64,000 bases of DNA from Elmis aenea (taxonomy: Eukaryota > Arthropoda > Insecta > Coleoptera > Elmidae), in the NCBI GenBank assembly GCA_947652605.1, contig OX393581.1, forward strand, positions 9,552,640 through 9,616,639. Reading direction: 5' to 3'. The notes beneath the pieces were generated by a model. It saw only the letters and a program-made list of their open reading frames with translations. It was not told the DNA's origin and searched no databases. The translations under genes and the position numbers were made by a program. Below, in pieces: positions 49,401 to 58,523 of this stretch. How positions within the stretch are numbered: position 1 is the stretch's first letter; each line of letters opens with the position of its first letter.

Positions 49401-52400
49401 CAGATTTTTGCATGTTCAATGTTCATACATGTATTTGTGCATCATAAAGAACATTTGATCTGACCGCTTATTTATTTACCCATACTTATTACAGGGAACT
49501 TGAACGCTTACATAACGCTTATTGTTAGAAAAATCGCTTTTTTTCCTAAAATTAAACCGTACTAAATGTAGATCGCTACACCTTGTAAATAAGAAAAGAG
49601 CCTACTTTATTCATTTCATTTTGCGTTTTAATAATACCGTAACAAAAGCTATCACGACACAAATTATTTGTGGGTTTCTCTAACCGTGTCGCATTCAGGT
49701 CAAAAGAACAATAGATTCCTGCAAGGTTGATCTGTTTATAAATACAGTGACTCACTGCACCTAAGTTCATAAATTATCCAATACTTAATACAGGAAATAA
49801 TGTATGCAGTAAAGACATTAACAATTTTTTATTTGCCCGGTTTACCGCTTTTAGGTTAAACCAACTGGAAAATAGTTTTTATTTTTACTTAACCCATTTA
49901 CACTAGAAGCAGACTGAAATTTACGAGAGTAATAAAATTAATTACATAATATAATACCTACATGTAATCGAAATATGATTTCCTTCGCGGAACCCCGGGG
50001 TTCAACGGACAAATTCAAGGGTTCTGCGTGTTTGTTGGTATAGCTTAGCTCAGTGGTTCTTAACCTTATAGTAGTCACGGCCCCCTAATTACCCTGAAAT
50101 ATTTTCGCGGTCCCCTAGTTTGTAGTAACAAAAATATTACGATATATTTAAGAAGATATCTCTCTGCAGGTTCGAGTAAAATAGGGAGCAAATAATTAAT
50201 TTTTTTTAAATTTTAATATTTTGAAAAGTAAAAACGTTCTATAAATTTTTCGCGGCCCCCGGTTAAGAATCTCTGACTTAGCTTATCTTTTCGACTCTTA
50301 GTGATTTTTCCCAAGAATTAGAAAAAGATTTGGAGATTAAAAACTGTAGTGATATTAGAAATCATCTCTACAGTATATTAGAATCCTTAATTGAATATTT
50401 TCCTAGTTTAAAAAACAATGATAATTATTGGGTACTAAATAAATTCTGAGTAAAATAAAAGCCAACAGAATTTGTGGCAATGGAATGTGAAAATGTATTA
50501 ATTGAAATTAAGTATTAGTTCGGATGCCCATTTAAAGTTTGAAGAGATTCCGGTAAGAACTTTCTGGTGTGATATATTTGACGAACATCCGAATTTATCA
50601 AAACGGGTTATTAGAGTCCTTTTATTGTTTGCTACTTCATATTTGTGCGAATCTGGCTTTTTAGAGTAACTGGTTAAAAAACTAAATAGCTATCGCAACA
50701 GACTGCACCAGATATGCAAATCAGTTATCCTCATTACACCCAGTTTCGATAGGACGTGTGGTTACATATGAATAATTTTGTTCGTTTTTATATCATTAAT
50801 ATTTGTTTTCTGTTCATATTTTCTTGAATGAAAATGTATCAATAAAAAGAAACAAAAAATATGTATCAATAAAACAATTTCTATTTCACTTAAAACTTTA
50901 TTAAAATCGGGGGGCGGTGTAAAAAGATAAAATTAAGGTTCTGCAATTTTTGTAAAATCGTGTTAGGGTTTCGCAACAAAATAAGTTACAAATGGTACAG
51001 TCATCGCAAATCTGTAGCTAAAAGGAAACGAGAATCCTTTGATCCTGCACATATAAATTATACAGGATGGTTACGATAACAGTTAGCGAACATATATCAG
51101 CCTCTTGGGCAATTTTTTTTAAAAAGAACGCCTGTGTAATCAGATTTTTTATATCAACTCGTGTCGAACAAAAATTTGGCCGGCAAATTTTAACCTCTTA
51201 TGGTATTACCCCCGAACAAATTTCGAACGAAGTGGTGAAGGAGCGAAAATATTCAGGATTTAAAATAATTGTTATTAGTTTATGACGCAAATTTTCTAAA
51301 TTATGCTCGCCGAAGATCGCTTATTTGTATCTACTTGGTTTATTCATTTTCTCAGAGTTGCATTACCACACCTAATATAACATATAAAATATAATTATTA
51401 AATACCTGATGATGAGCACCGTCTTCTTCGTCCTTAACTTCTGGCACAAAATGCCATTCGGCAGGCTGCAATAGAGCAGATCCTGCTAGGGCATGTAGCG
51501 CCACTGAACCCAAAATTAATATAGCACCACGAAAGTCGTACACCTCTAAAAGTATACGGACTGCTTGTGGCATCAACATCATTCCAAACGCCGTTCCTGC
51601 GAGAGAGAAACCAACCGCTTGGCCTCTGCGTTTTACAAAATAGTGATTTAGGGATACAAAAGTGGCAGATGCGGCAAGACCGACACCAAGACCTGTAAAA
51701 TCAAAAAGAAGTGCATTAAATTTTCGTTGAAAATTAAACGCACAGTAACAAATTAAAAACAGTTTTTAAAATTAAGTTATACAGTTTGTCCAAAAGGAAT
51801 GGAATATGCTATATATCTCAGTAAATATCCACTTTGGGGAGAAATGTTTTGAATAAAAGTTGTTTGGTACTTAGCTTTCTATAATAAGACAAAATTTAAT
51901 TTTTTTTTTTCTAATAACAAAAGCGCAATGAAAAACAATTGATTTTTTTTAAATAGTAAGGTACCCTACATTATACTCATTTGATAGAGAATTTTTTTCT
52001 CTTTTCAATAATGGGGTCACCTTAAAAATTAAGTTTATGCTAAGAGACCTGAGAATATCGAAAATTTAAAAGATCTTATTAGAGAAATCACACCTGAAAT
52101 GGTTGGGAATGTTATAAACGGGTTTAAAAACAGAGTTTATCATTGCCAAACTGTAAATGGTTGACAGTTTTAACACTTATTGTAGATTTCGTCAAAGAAT
52201 TTTAGTTCTTATGATGTTTTTGTTAGAAATAAACACTAATCAATTAAAATAATTTTTGCGTTTTTCTCAAAAAGTTGCCTAAGGTTTGGCATCATTAAAA
52301 AGAGAAAAGAAATTCTCTATCAAATGAGTATAATATAGGAGTACCTTGTCATTTAAAAAAATTTCAATTGTTTTTCATTGCGCTTTTGTAATTCGAAAAA

Positions 52401-55377
52401 AAAATATCAATTTTGTCTTATGATGGAAAATTAAGTACCAAACAACTTTTATTCGAAACATTTTTTCCTAAAGTGGATATTTACTGAGATATATAGCATA
52501 TTCCATTCCCTTTGGACACACTGTATAAGATACAGAGTTAATAATTATATTCCTAATAAAAAATGTTTTCGCACAGTAAAATATTATATGCATTTAAATA
52601 ATTAAACAAAGTACCTACATTCACAGAAGAAAAAATTGTACGGAATAAAAAAAAAATAATACACAAACTAAAACGGTCCATTTCACATCAAAATTGGTAC
52701 GAAGGTGCTAAAAAATTTGCACCAAGTACCAATAACGCACTGGAAGCATCCAATCGTGTAATTTAAAGATAAACACACTATCCGAGAACGCATACCTTTG
52801 TATCCATTCAAAATTTTGGCTTTGGAAATAGTACAGATATGGTTATTAGCTTACGCAAATAAATATAAAACAATATCTAAGTGTCCAATAATAACATAAG
52901 ATACATGGATCGCTGCTTATAATTGGGTTAAAAAACTTATTACGTTGTTCCTGGAGGAAAAAATATTGTATAATCTTAAAATTTAAAACCCGAAGATTGG
53001 ACAACTTTTGAAGATTTTGTAGTAAATTCTTTTATTAGCCCTGGACCATAGAATTACCAAAGAATAATGTCGAAGAAAACTGGATTATGGTGATTGCAAT
53101 TGTCCTGCATTCATGAAAAACTTGCAGTGCAAAGATTTGGTGGGCATGGCAATACGTTTGAAATATGTAAAACCTCCAATTGAGGTTAAGATAGCTACAA
53201 TTGGAGCATGAACGAAACGTGGGTGACCAAAAAAAAAATTACAAAGGTCCATGTCAACGTCAAGATATTTTTTTAAATTACTTTTTATAATAAATATATC
53301 CTGTGTTGTTTGTGATTAGGCAGTTCTTTTTTTTTTGAGTTGTATGAAACTACTGTTTTCATTTTGAAATAAATAAGTAAATTTAATGTGTTTATTTATT
53401 AGGTATAATGTTAAACCAAGCAGAATTTTTATTTTACTATGAAAAAAAACTTTTTTACTGTGCACGCGATTTTTCCTACTGCCAATGTAGTTTTTAAACT
53501 GAACATATTTACCTTTACAATTTTTTTTACTGAGCGTTCTTCTTTTTTAACCCAGTATTTTGATATTTTTTACTACCTCAATAAACTCTAGCCTTAAATT
53601 TCGCACATGTGTGCTGTGGTAATGTTACCGGCAACAGTTTAAGAACATTCGACAAATGAAATATCACTCATATTTTTAAAAACCGTATTTCTTTCTACAA
53701 CTTATTTTTACCCTTAAAGATGATCTAATAACTCTTTTAGGATAATAATATACTATGCAGTGATATTTCTCGATCAAATAAAGGATTGAAAACCTTGAAG
53801 TACGGTAAACTGATGTTTTCCCAATAAGGATATTTACTTAAAAAATATATTACGTATCTACTAACATCATAAAATATAATTCGTGGAAATTAAATTGAGG
53901 AATGAGATTATTCTGATATTTAAACATGGAAAAAGTGAGTGAATTTATATTGCTAAACCGTTAGGACTTAGGACTATATACTATTATAACTATGAAACTA
54001 ACAAGGGAGAGTAAGACAAGAGTAGGGTCTCCAAATTCCCAACATTTGGCACCGTTGGAAATTGGTAACGGGAAATCGCATATCTCGGGAATTCTCGATA
54101 CCATTTTTCTTGTTTAATTTGCGTAGAACAACAGTAATAAAAAAATATAATTAGATTTAGCAGAGCTAAAATTAGATGGTCATGTGATAGTTGATGCTAG
54201 TGTTTCGGGTACATGTCTGACGGCGTTCTTTGAAACGATCCCTGGGAGTTTTCACTGGGATTTTTTCCAGCAGCGTTGGCAGTGTAAGTGTTGGATCGCG
54301 ATAATTGGGAATGATTTCTAAGAAATACATTGCGAGTAACAAGTTTATTTCCAATTGTTGGTACTACTGAGTTCAAAAATTAACCGATTTCCAGTTTTTT
54401 TTTTTAAATTGAATGTTTAAGGACGCTTCGACATCTGTGGTCACTAGCGTCCGGGAGGAGGGGGCGGGGAACAAGGAAAGGGTGGGTAAGGTAAGGGTAG
54501 GTGGAAATACTGTCACAGCATTTGCCTATAGTAGGTAGAGGGAACCACCTGAAACCTCTACGAGGACAGACGGCCGTGGGATTCGAACCCACGACCTCCC
54601 CATTAACCCGGAAGGTTGCATACCAACCAGCCACCGAGCTCAGTATTTCCAAGATTTGACGATTTTTTTTGGGAGTTGGGTACGGGCAATCGTAAAAAAA
54701 AGTTAAATTAAGAAAAAGAGCGGGGGATGAGGGGATATAAAGAACAATTGTCTCTATCAAAAATTGTCAGTAACAAAAATAATAAGTTCACAACGAATTC
54801 GAAGGCCGGACATGTGGTACAACTGTCGGAAGAAAAATTACCAAGACAATTTTGACGGGAGAAGTGATTGGGGAAAAACACAAGAGGATCCATAGCAAAA
54901 TGGATAAAAGCGGTAAAGGAGATTTGGATGATAAGAGTCAAGAATTAGAGACCGGGTAGGAAATGGAGAAAAGTGTGAAACCAAGCCCCTAGCCAACTAG
55001 CCCTGTGGTGCTACTATAGTCAAGATTTACCATCAAATAACGTGATGGCATTACACGCAGATCAACATCAACAGGAAAACTAAGAAAATAAATGTCGTCG
55101 ACTTACCATTAATAATACTGTAAGTTGCTAGGATATGTGCCATACTTTTTGCCGGTGCTGTAAGTACAAGTCCAAGAGCACAAAGTACGGAACCAACTAC
55201 GGAAACTTTGCGATAGGAAAAGGCACGAATTAGCGGTCCAACGAATAATCCTGAGAAATTAATGAGAGCATCCAAAGTACTCATTATCAGAGCAGCCCCA
55301 GTCGTCTCCACGCCCAGATCTTTAAGTAAATCTCCAAATAATAAGCCAAAGGATGGTTCTATGGATCTGGTACATAA
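37435..55377 (-). CDS. Monocarboxylate-transporter-like protein (SLC16/MFS), gene C, 5'-partial, six exons seen (535 aa)
   Basis: Join on the minus strand: 55107-55377, 51406-51692, 43351-43602, 42102-42558, 40170-40361, 37435-37583, all GT-AG and phase-consistent. It is a membrane transporter of the same family as A and B but more diverged. The first visible exon begins in phase 0, like exon 2 of A and B, so one more exon carrying the start and the GGWGW-type motif is missing. I found none up to 64000. NHYFVKRRGQAVG in the second exon is a canonical MCT loop-4 motif. The long central loop (exons 43351-43602 and the 5' half of 42102-42558) is rich in charged and Ser residues, beginning EMETIKEADDEDADSPDG. 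Asp and Arg in ALTDIIARL keep the helix-8 pair. The C-terminus is SDSGSEST. Its 271-bp exon equals exons 2+3 (127+144) of A and B. Confidence 0.92.
37606..38390. repeat. Dispersed GGTGTCCCAG repeat, copy 2, interrupted by a MITE
   Basis: Collinear with 3270-3760, with an extra 371-bp hAT-type insert at 37693-38063. The interruption dates the MITE as younger than this repeat. Confidence 0.65.
37693..38063. mobile_element. hAT-type MITE with perfect 8-bp duplication
   Basis: The ends AAGGGGTGGATCT and AGATCCGCCCCTT are inverted repeats. The flanking GTTACAAT is perfect at 37685-37692 and 38064-38071. It contains GGGCCCCCAAG-rich text and an AT-rich core, with no frame. It lies in the last intron of gene C. 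Confidence 0.9.
38505..39575. mobile_element. Long inverted repeat, about 1.07 kb (gene C last intron)
   Basis: The arms pair across a centre near 39030. For example TGCAAATCGGTAGAAGTCTGC pairs with GCATCTGCCGATTTACTCC, AGAATTTTATTTGACCTAAC with GTTAGGTCACATAAAATTCT, and AACAGTTTGACAGATG with CATCTGTCAAACTG. There is no protein. The tips are worn and no duplication is evident. Confidence 0.8.
40925..41738. mobile_element. Foldback element, TA-flanked, 814 bp (gene C intron)
   Basis: Tips are CAGGGTGTCCCACAAAG and CTTGTGGGACACCCTG, each next to TA (40923-40924, 41739-41740). An internal second tip (ATACAGAGTGTCCCAAATAT, with its inverse at about 41620) looks like one element inside another of the same family. 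The arms match almost to the centre at about 41335. No coding capacity. Confidence 0.88.
42800..43010 (+). pseudogene. Possible non-LTR 3' remnant
   Basis: RWILPEIQKTKSPTESWRDN followed by IKDAMKGR resembles the R.....GRP...W.D.I...M tail of non-LTR reverse transcriptases. It is short and degraded, so this is only a possibility. Confidence 0.3.
43603..45590. other. Gene C intron 3, proximal part
   Basis: AT-rich. Several 60-75-codon plus-strand frames (44217-45377) show no family motif. No repeat mate recognised. Confidence 0.45.
45591..47117. mobile_element. Giant foldback element, 1527 bp, TA-flanked
   Basis: It starts CAGGGTTCTCGTTTTTCGCG and ends with the inverse CGCGAAAAACGAGAACCCTG, each end next to TA (45589-45590, 47118-47119). 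Arms of about 700 bp are nearly identical, so the same 65-residue open frame appears twice on opposite strands (45730-45954 plus, 46753-46950 minus). The loop is at about 46300-46410. The frame includes FHFCNNFFMATFCKESNSPI and RRFVFLKPSSG, with no recognised domain, and may be an artefact of the repeat. It lies in gene C intron 3. Confidence 0.9.
47400..47800. repeat. Degenerate internal repeats (GGCCTAAAACGATTTTTTACAG)
   Basis: Variants of CGGCCTAAAACAATTTTTAC, CAGCCTAAAATGATTTTTTC and CGGCCTAAACGATTTTTTAC, each followed by AGCT.(C/T)T(T/C).AAA, occur near 47430, 47545 and 47724. The spacing is irregular, suggesting a diverged satellite-like fragment. Confidence 0.5.
48197..48876. mobile_element. 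Foldback repeat family F1, complete copy (680 bp)
   Basis: The left arm (GGTAGGTCACGATATGTTGT ... GGCCATTTCCTTCGG ... ATGAAACCGTCGGAGATAAA ... GAAAAACGTCAAAAACGAAAC) is inverted in the right arm, centred at about 48540. Arms are roughly 330 bp. Other copies are 25488-26005 (truncated) and 58117-60196 (interrupted). The tips do not show the CAGGGTG pattern. Confidence 0.85.
48877..49985. other. Gene C intron 3, spacer
   Basis: No gene. Around 49035-49115, CCGATTTTCCGGCAC and CCGGATTAAC/GCCGGACC words suggest a worn transposon tip (GATTTTCCGGCAC), but no mate was found. Confidence 0.4.
50051..50275. mobile_element. hAT-type MITE (CAGTGGTTCTTAACC tips)
   Basis: Ends CAGTGGTTCTTAACC and GGTTAAGAATCTCTG are inverted. 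Flanks gcttagct and acttagct match at seven of eight bases. CACGGCCCCCTAATT-like text follows the tip on one side, with CGCGGCCCCCGG inverted on the other. 225 bp, non-coding. Confidence 0.85.
50290..50760 (+). pseudogene. hAT transposase remnant (ZBED5/FAM200-like)
   Basis: In shifting plus-strand frames: FSQELEKDLEIKNCSD, HLYSILESLIEYFPSLKN, then EEIPVRTFWCDIFDEHPNLS, KRVIRVLLLFATSYLCESGF and KLNSYRNRLHQICK. This is the end of a hAT transposase of the same broad group as 8052-8423, with the YLCE.GF block of hATC. Stops and frameshifts are present. Confidence 0.72.
51782..52523. mobile_element. Foldback element, TA-flanked, 742 bp (gene C intron 2)
   Basis: Tips CAGTTTGTCCAAAAGGAATG and CATTCCCTTTGGACACACTG sit next to TA at 51780-51781 and 52524-52525. 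The arms remain complementary for at least 230 bp (GCTATATATCTCAGTAAATA and TATTTACTGAGATATATAGC; CGCAATGAAAAACAATTGA and its inverse). Centre at about 52150. Confidence 0.87.
52670..53235 (+). pseudogene. MULE transposase remnant with SWIM-like finger
   Basis: WYEGAKKFAPSTNNALEASN (about 52695) matches the block before the C-terminal region of insect MULE-type transposases. EDWTTFEDFV follows at about 52991. At about 53090-53210, DCNCPAFMKNLQCKDLVGMA, IRLKYVKPPIEVK and IATIGA give a SWIM zinc-finger pattern (C.C.n.C.H) in which the final His is Asp (CKD). Stops separate the blocks and the DDE core is absent. The plus-strand orientation is opposite to gene C, whose intron holds it. Confidence 0.7.
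53236..54393. other. Gene C intron 2, spacer
   Basis: AT-rich with no gene recognised. At 54030-54105 GGGTCTCC and CGGGAATTCTCG words resemble a transposon edge, unpaired. Confidence 0.4.
54394..54643 (-). repeat. tRNA-derived SINE
   Basis: On the minus strand, a tRNA-like head has an A box TGGCTGGTTGG (54623-54633) and a B box GGTTCGAAT (54581-54589), in GGAGGTCGTGGGTTCGAATC context. These are Pol III internal promoter elements. The body (54410-54570) has no tRNA structure, and a poly-A tail (T11 at 54395-54405 on plus) ends it. Flanks atttccag (left) and atttccaag (right) look like an imperfect target duplication. Not a tRNA gene: no acceptor stem closes after the B box. Confidence 0.82.
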
Positions 55378-55543
55378 CTGAAACAAAAAAACGCAATGAA
55401 GACGTCTGCGATCTGCGATATCTGCATAAACAGTGAATCTAACTTCAACAATATATAGAAATTACACTTGTCTTTTGTTTAAATCGTTTCATTTGTTTTA
55501 ATTCTTTTGTTACCTTTTTAGTTGTAGCAAAGAAAAAGAAGAA

Positions 55544-55616
55544 TTTTGTAATAATTTCTGTAAGAATTTTGTAATAATTTCTGTAAGAATTTTACAACAT
55601 TTCTGTAAAAATTTGG
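55544..55616. repeat. Short tandem repeat (about 22 bp unit, three copies)
   Basis: GAATTTTGTAATAATTTCTGTAA is repeated twice almost exactly, then a diverged third copy (GAATTTTACAACATTTCTGTAA). Confidence 0.8.
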
Positions 55617-56145
55617 AAATTTACATACAAGACACTTTTGATGTTACAGAAGCTAAAGATTTAATTAAAAGATAACAAAAGGCACAATTTAAAGCGTCGT
55701 TTGATGCAAACGCTTGTGGTTACAGAGAGATACTTTCAGAATATCGATTTGATATTCCTACAATCTTACATTGTTATCAAAATTTAAAAGTTTTCGAAAG
55801 AAGTTTAACAAACATTGGTATAAGTTCACGTTTTTGCATTATTGTTATTGTGTTGGAAATTTGAGATTCGTCATTGATAAAGTCTAAAGTCTAAACTATT
55901 TTCAGTGATGCTTCTAGTTTTTCTTTTTTTTAAATCCTCCATTGCACACTAGATATGGCCGGAAAATAGGCAATATTTCCAATCCTAGAAAACTCAATTG
56001 CGAAGGTTGATAGAGAAAATTTGTAACAGAAAAAGTTTTTTTCATGTTAAATTAAATTTTTATTTTATTTTTTTATTTAAATAATGTTACCATCTAGTCA
56101 GACTAATAAGTAACTTAGTTCTATTCCTAATATACTAAAAAAAAA
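55617..56145. other. Spacer in the intron upstream of gene C's first visible exon
   Basis: No gene, no repeat mate recognised. Confidence 0.4.
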
Positions 56146-56149
56146 AAGT

Positions 56150-57310
56150 TAAGATGTAAGAGTCACCCATTGGCGTCTCTTATCTGTTCTAGCATTTGGC
56201 ACTCTTATCTTGTGCTCTAACACACACTGACTCTGCTTTTTTTTTTAAACACTTGTTAACACTTTTTTTTAAGCACTAATAGTGTCACACTATACCAGCT
56301 CAAAGGGTTTTTTTCTTTCGAGTCTCTTGATTATATTTGTGTTATCGAGAAGCTGGATGGCCTCGATATTCACGTGCTGCAGTAGTCTTTCTTCGTGGCT
56401 TCTCGAAAACATCTGAATTTCACTGTCCACAAACTCTACTCCAAGGTCCCTATGAAAATCATCGTTTCTAATGTACCAAGTTGCATCTACGATGTTCCTC
56501 AGTACTTTATTTTGAAAAGTTTGTATCATTTTGATGTTGCTTTTTTTTTGGTACAACCCCAGAGCTGTATACCGTATGTCCACAATAGTTTTAGTATCTG
56601 CTTGTATAGTAGAAGCTTATTATATACTGACAGAGCGGAGTTTCTTCCTAAAAGCCAGTACATTTTTCGATATCTAATACCCAACTCCTCTCTTTTTTTT
56701 TCTGACATGAACTTTCCTCCAAAGTTTAGTGTCAAGTGTTGAGCCGATTTATTTGGCTGTGTTGGCGTATGGTATTATCTGACCATTTATGGTTACAGGA
56801 GCGTTTGTTGGTGAAATCAATATGGACTGACTTGGTTTCGTTAAGTTTTATCCTCCGCCTTTTTGTTCAGCTTTGAAATTAATTGATGGCTGTTTGCAGC
56901 TTGTTTGCTGTTTCTTCGTTGCTTTTGCCGACAGCTAGGATGGCTGTATCGTCAGCAAACGTAGCTATTGTGTTGTTTTCTGGTACAGGAAGATCACAAG
57001 TAAACAGTAGGTAAAGAACTGGACACAAGACCCTACCCTGTGGCACTCCGGCTTTAATTTCTGAGATTAGAGTAGGCATCTTCCTGCTTGATCCTAAAAT
57101 ATCTCTCTGATAAATAAGACATCAGAATGTCTGTGTATTGTTTGGGAAGGATATGTTTTAATTTATAATGCAGTCCTTCGTGCCAAACCTTATCAAATGC
57201 TTGCGCCACATCCAGAAATACTGCGGAACAAACTCTTCTCTCTTCTAATGCTCTTTCAATGATATAAGTTATCCTATGGACTTGGTCAACTGTGGTGTGT
57301 AGTTATGATA
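56150..57310 (-). pseudogene. 5'-truncated jockey-type retrotransposon (reverse transcriptase C-terminal half)
   Basis: On the minus strand in order: TTVDQVHRITYIIERALEER (about 57240-57298), VFLDVAQAFDKVWHEGLHYK, SERYFRIKQED, EIKAGVPQGRVLCPVLYLLF (about 57000-57058), TFADDTAILAVGKSNEETAN with the catalytic FADD (about 56895-56960), RKMYWLLGRNSALSVYNKLL and LYKQILKLLWTYGIQLWG (about 56550-56665), then FQNKVLRNIVDATWYIRND to KRLERKKPFELV. All conserved RT blocks are in order. Frameshifts separate them (about 56560, 56880, 57080). A 3' UTR and A-rich tail reach about 56140. The 5' end is cut at about 57310, just before a TIR element. Jockey clade by block similarity. Confidence 0.88.
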
Positions 57311-57323
57311 AATTAAATAGCTA

Positions 57324-58074
57324 GAGGAAAGTCGCCTAATCTGAGGATAGCTTCTATACCTCTTTTTCTACGTTTCCTTTAAACTCTTCATCTGTGGTCA
57401 ATATTATTAAACAATGTATATACGTTATGAAGTTTTCTGACGTAGTTTGAATTTGAAAGGTAACTTCACTATCAAGAAACATAACTATCAATTATTATTC
57501 CCGCGCTGTTGAATATTTCTGGCGATTACACAGAAATTGTTATTGGATGTTCTAACGGTAAGCTATAGTTTATTTTTGCATCAAACACGGCCCAATGGTC
57601 CATTTTAAGCATGATACTTATTGATTTCTCGTGTAATTTTTTATTTACAAAGACTCGAATAATTTGTGAAAACCCTATCATTTTGTCCTAATATGGGATA
57701 TAGACAAAATGCTTTATTTGGGGTACCCCATATTAGCTTGTAAATAAAATAATCAGCAGAATTAGTTAAACTTTTAATGTTTATAATGTCCAAATGAAAT
57801 AAAGTATCTATTTTACTGATTTTTCTACTTTTTTCTTTTGCTACCACAATAGAACTTGTTTATCCCATATTAGACATTGCATTGCCTAATATGGGATTCA
57901 GCACTTCTCTATTTTTTAATTTTAACATTCTGTCATCATACACATAATCTGCTATTGAAATTAACTTCTTGAATATTATTAAATATATTGTTCTAAATAT
58001 TTTTACTACAAATTAAATTGTTAATTTTTTTTCAACATATTACAAAAGGTACCCCATATTAGGCGACTTTCCTC
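57324..58074. mobile_element. TA-flanked TIR element, 751 bp
   Basis: Tips GAGGAAAGTCGCCTAAT and ATTAGGCGACTTTCCTC are perfect 17-bp inverted repeats, each next to TA (57322-57323 and 58075-58076). CCCATATTAG(G) words recur inside (about 57728, 57866, 57888, 58053). No transposase. Tc1/mariner/pogo-type mobilisation is inferred from the TA duplication. Confidence 0.8.
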
Positions 58075-58523
58075 TACATTCATTTGTTATAAATTTCTTT
58101 GATTCAAACAAGAAAAGATCACGATACGTTGTCGCTAGAATCTGATCTAGGCTGTGTTAATTGCATCAAAAATATCAAAAATAATATTTCTGCAAAGTTA
58201 TACAAGCCATGGATGATTTACAGAGAAAAGATAGAAAAAAGACTGAAAATTTGAAAAATAAAGGTCATTTTTGCGATTGCGTTGGCCATGTAACCTTCAA
58301 AGATAAAATCCTCTATTTACGAGGGTCATTTGCAAGTAAAGTGTTTGAATATACTTTAAACGGTTTCGGAGAAAAACGTGAAACACTAGACCTCTGTAAA
58401 AGCCCCATGATTTGAAAAATTGTGGTAATTCTGTTGTAAAGAAATCTCTGCGATTTGCATAGGCGTTTAAAATAGGAGAAACCGCTTCTACAGGGGTCTC
58501 GCTTTTTACGTGTTCCTCCGGAA

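Larger units (their letters stand above)
49986..50985. mobile_element. Decayed hAT element with a nested MITE
   Basis: The left side has CGCGGAACCCCGGGGTTC and AAGGGTTCTGCG (about 49987-50027). The right side has AAGGTTCTGCAATTTTTG and GGGTTTCGCAAC (about 50935-50980). This pattern of GGTTCTGC/GGTTCCGCG words is typical of subterminal hAT sequence. Between them lies a hAT transposase remnant (50290-50760) and a younger MITE (50051-50275). Exact ends and duplication are not resolved. Confidence 0.6.

Noticed and set aside
54575..54645. A tRNA gene on the minus strand
   Set aside because: A and B boxes are present, but the sequence after the B box does not close an acceptor stem and continues into a 170-bp body with a poly-A tail, so it is a SINE.
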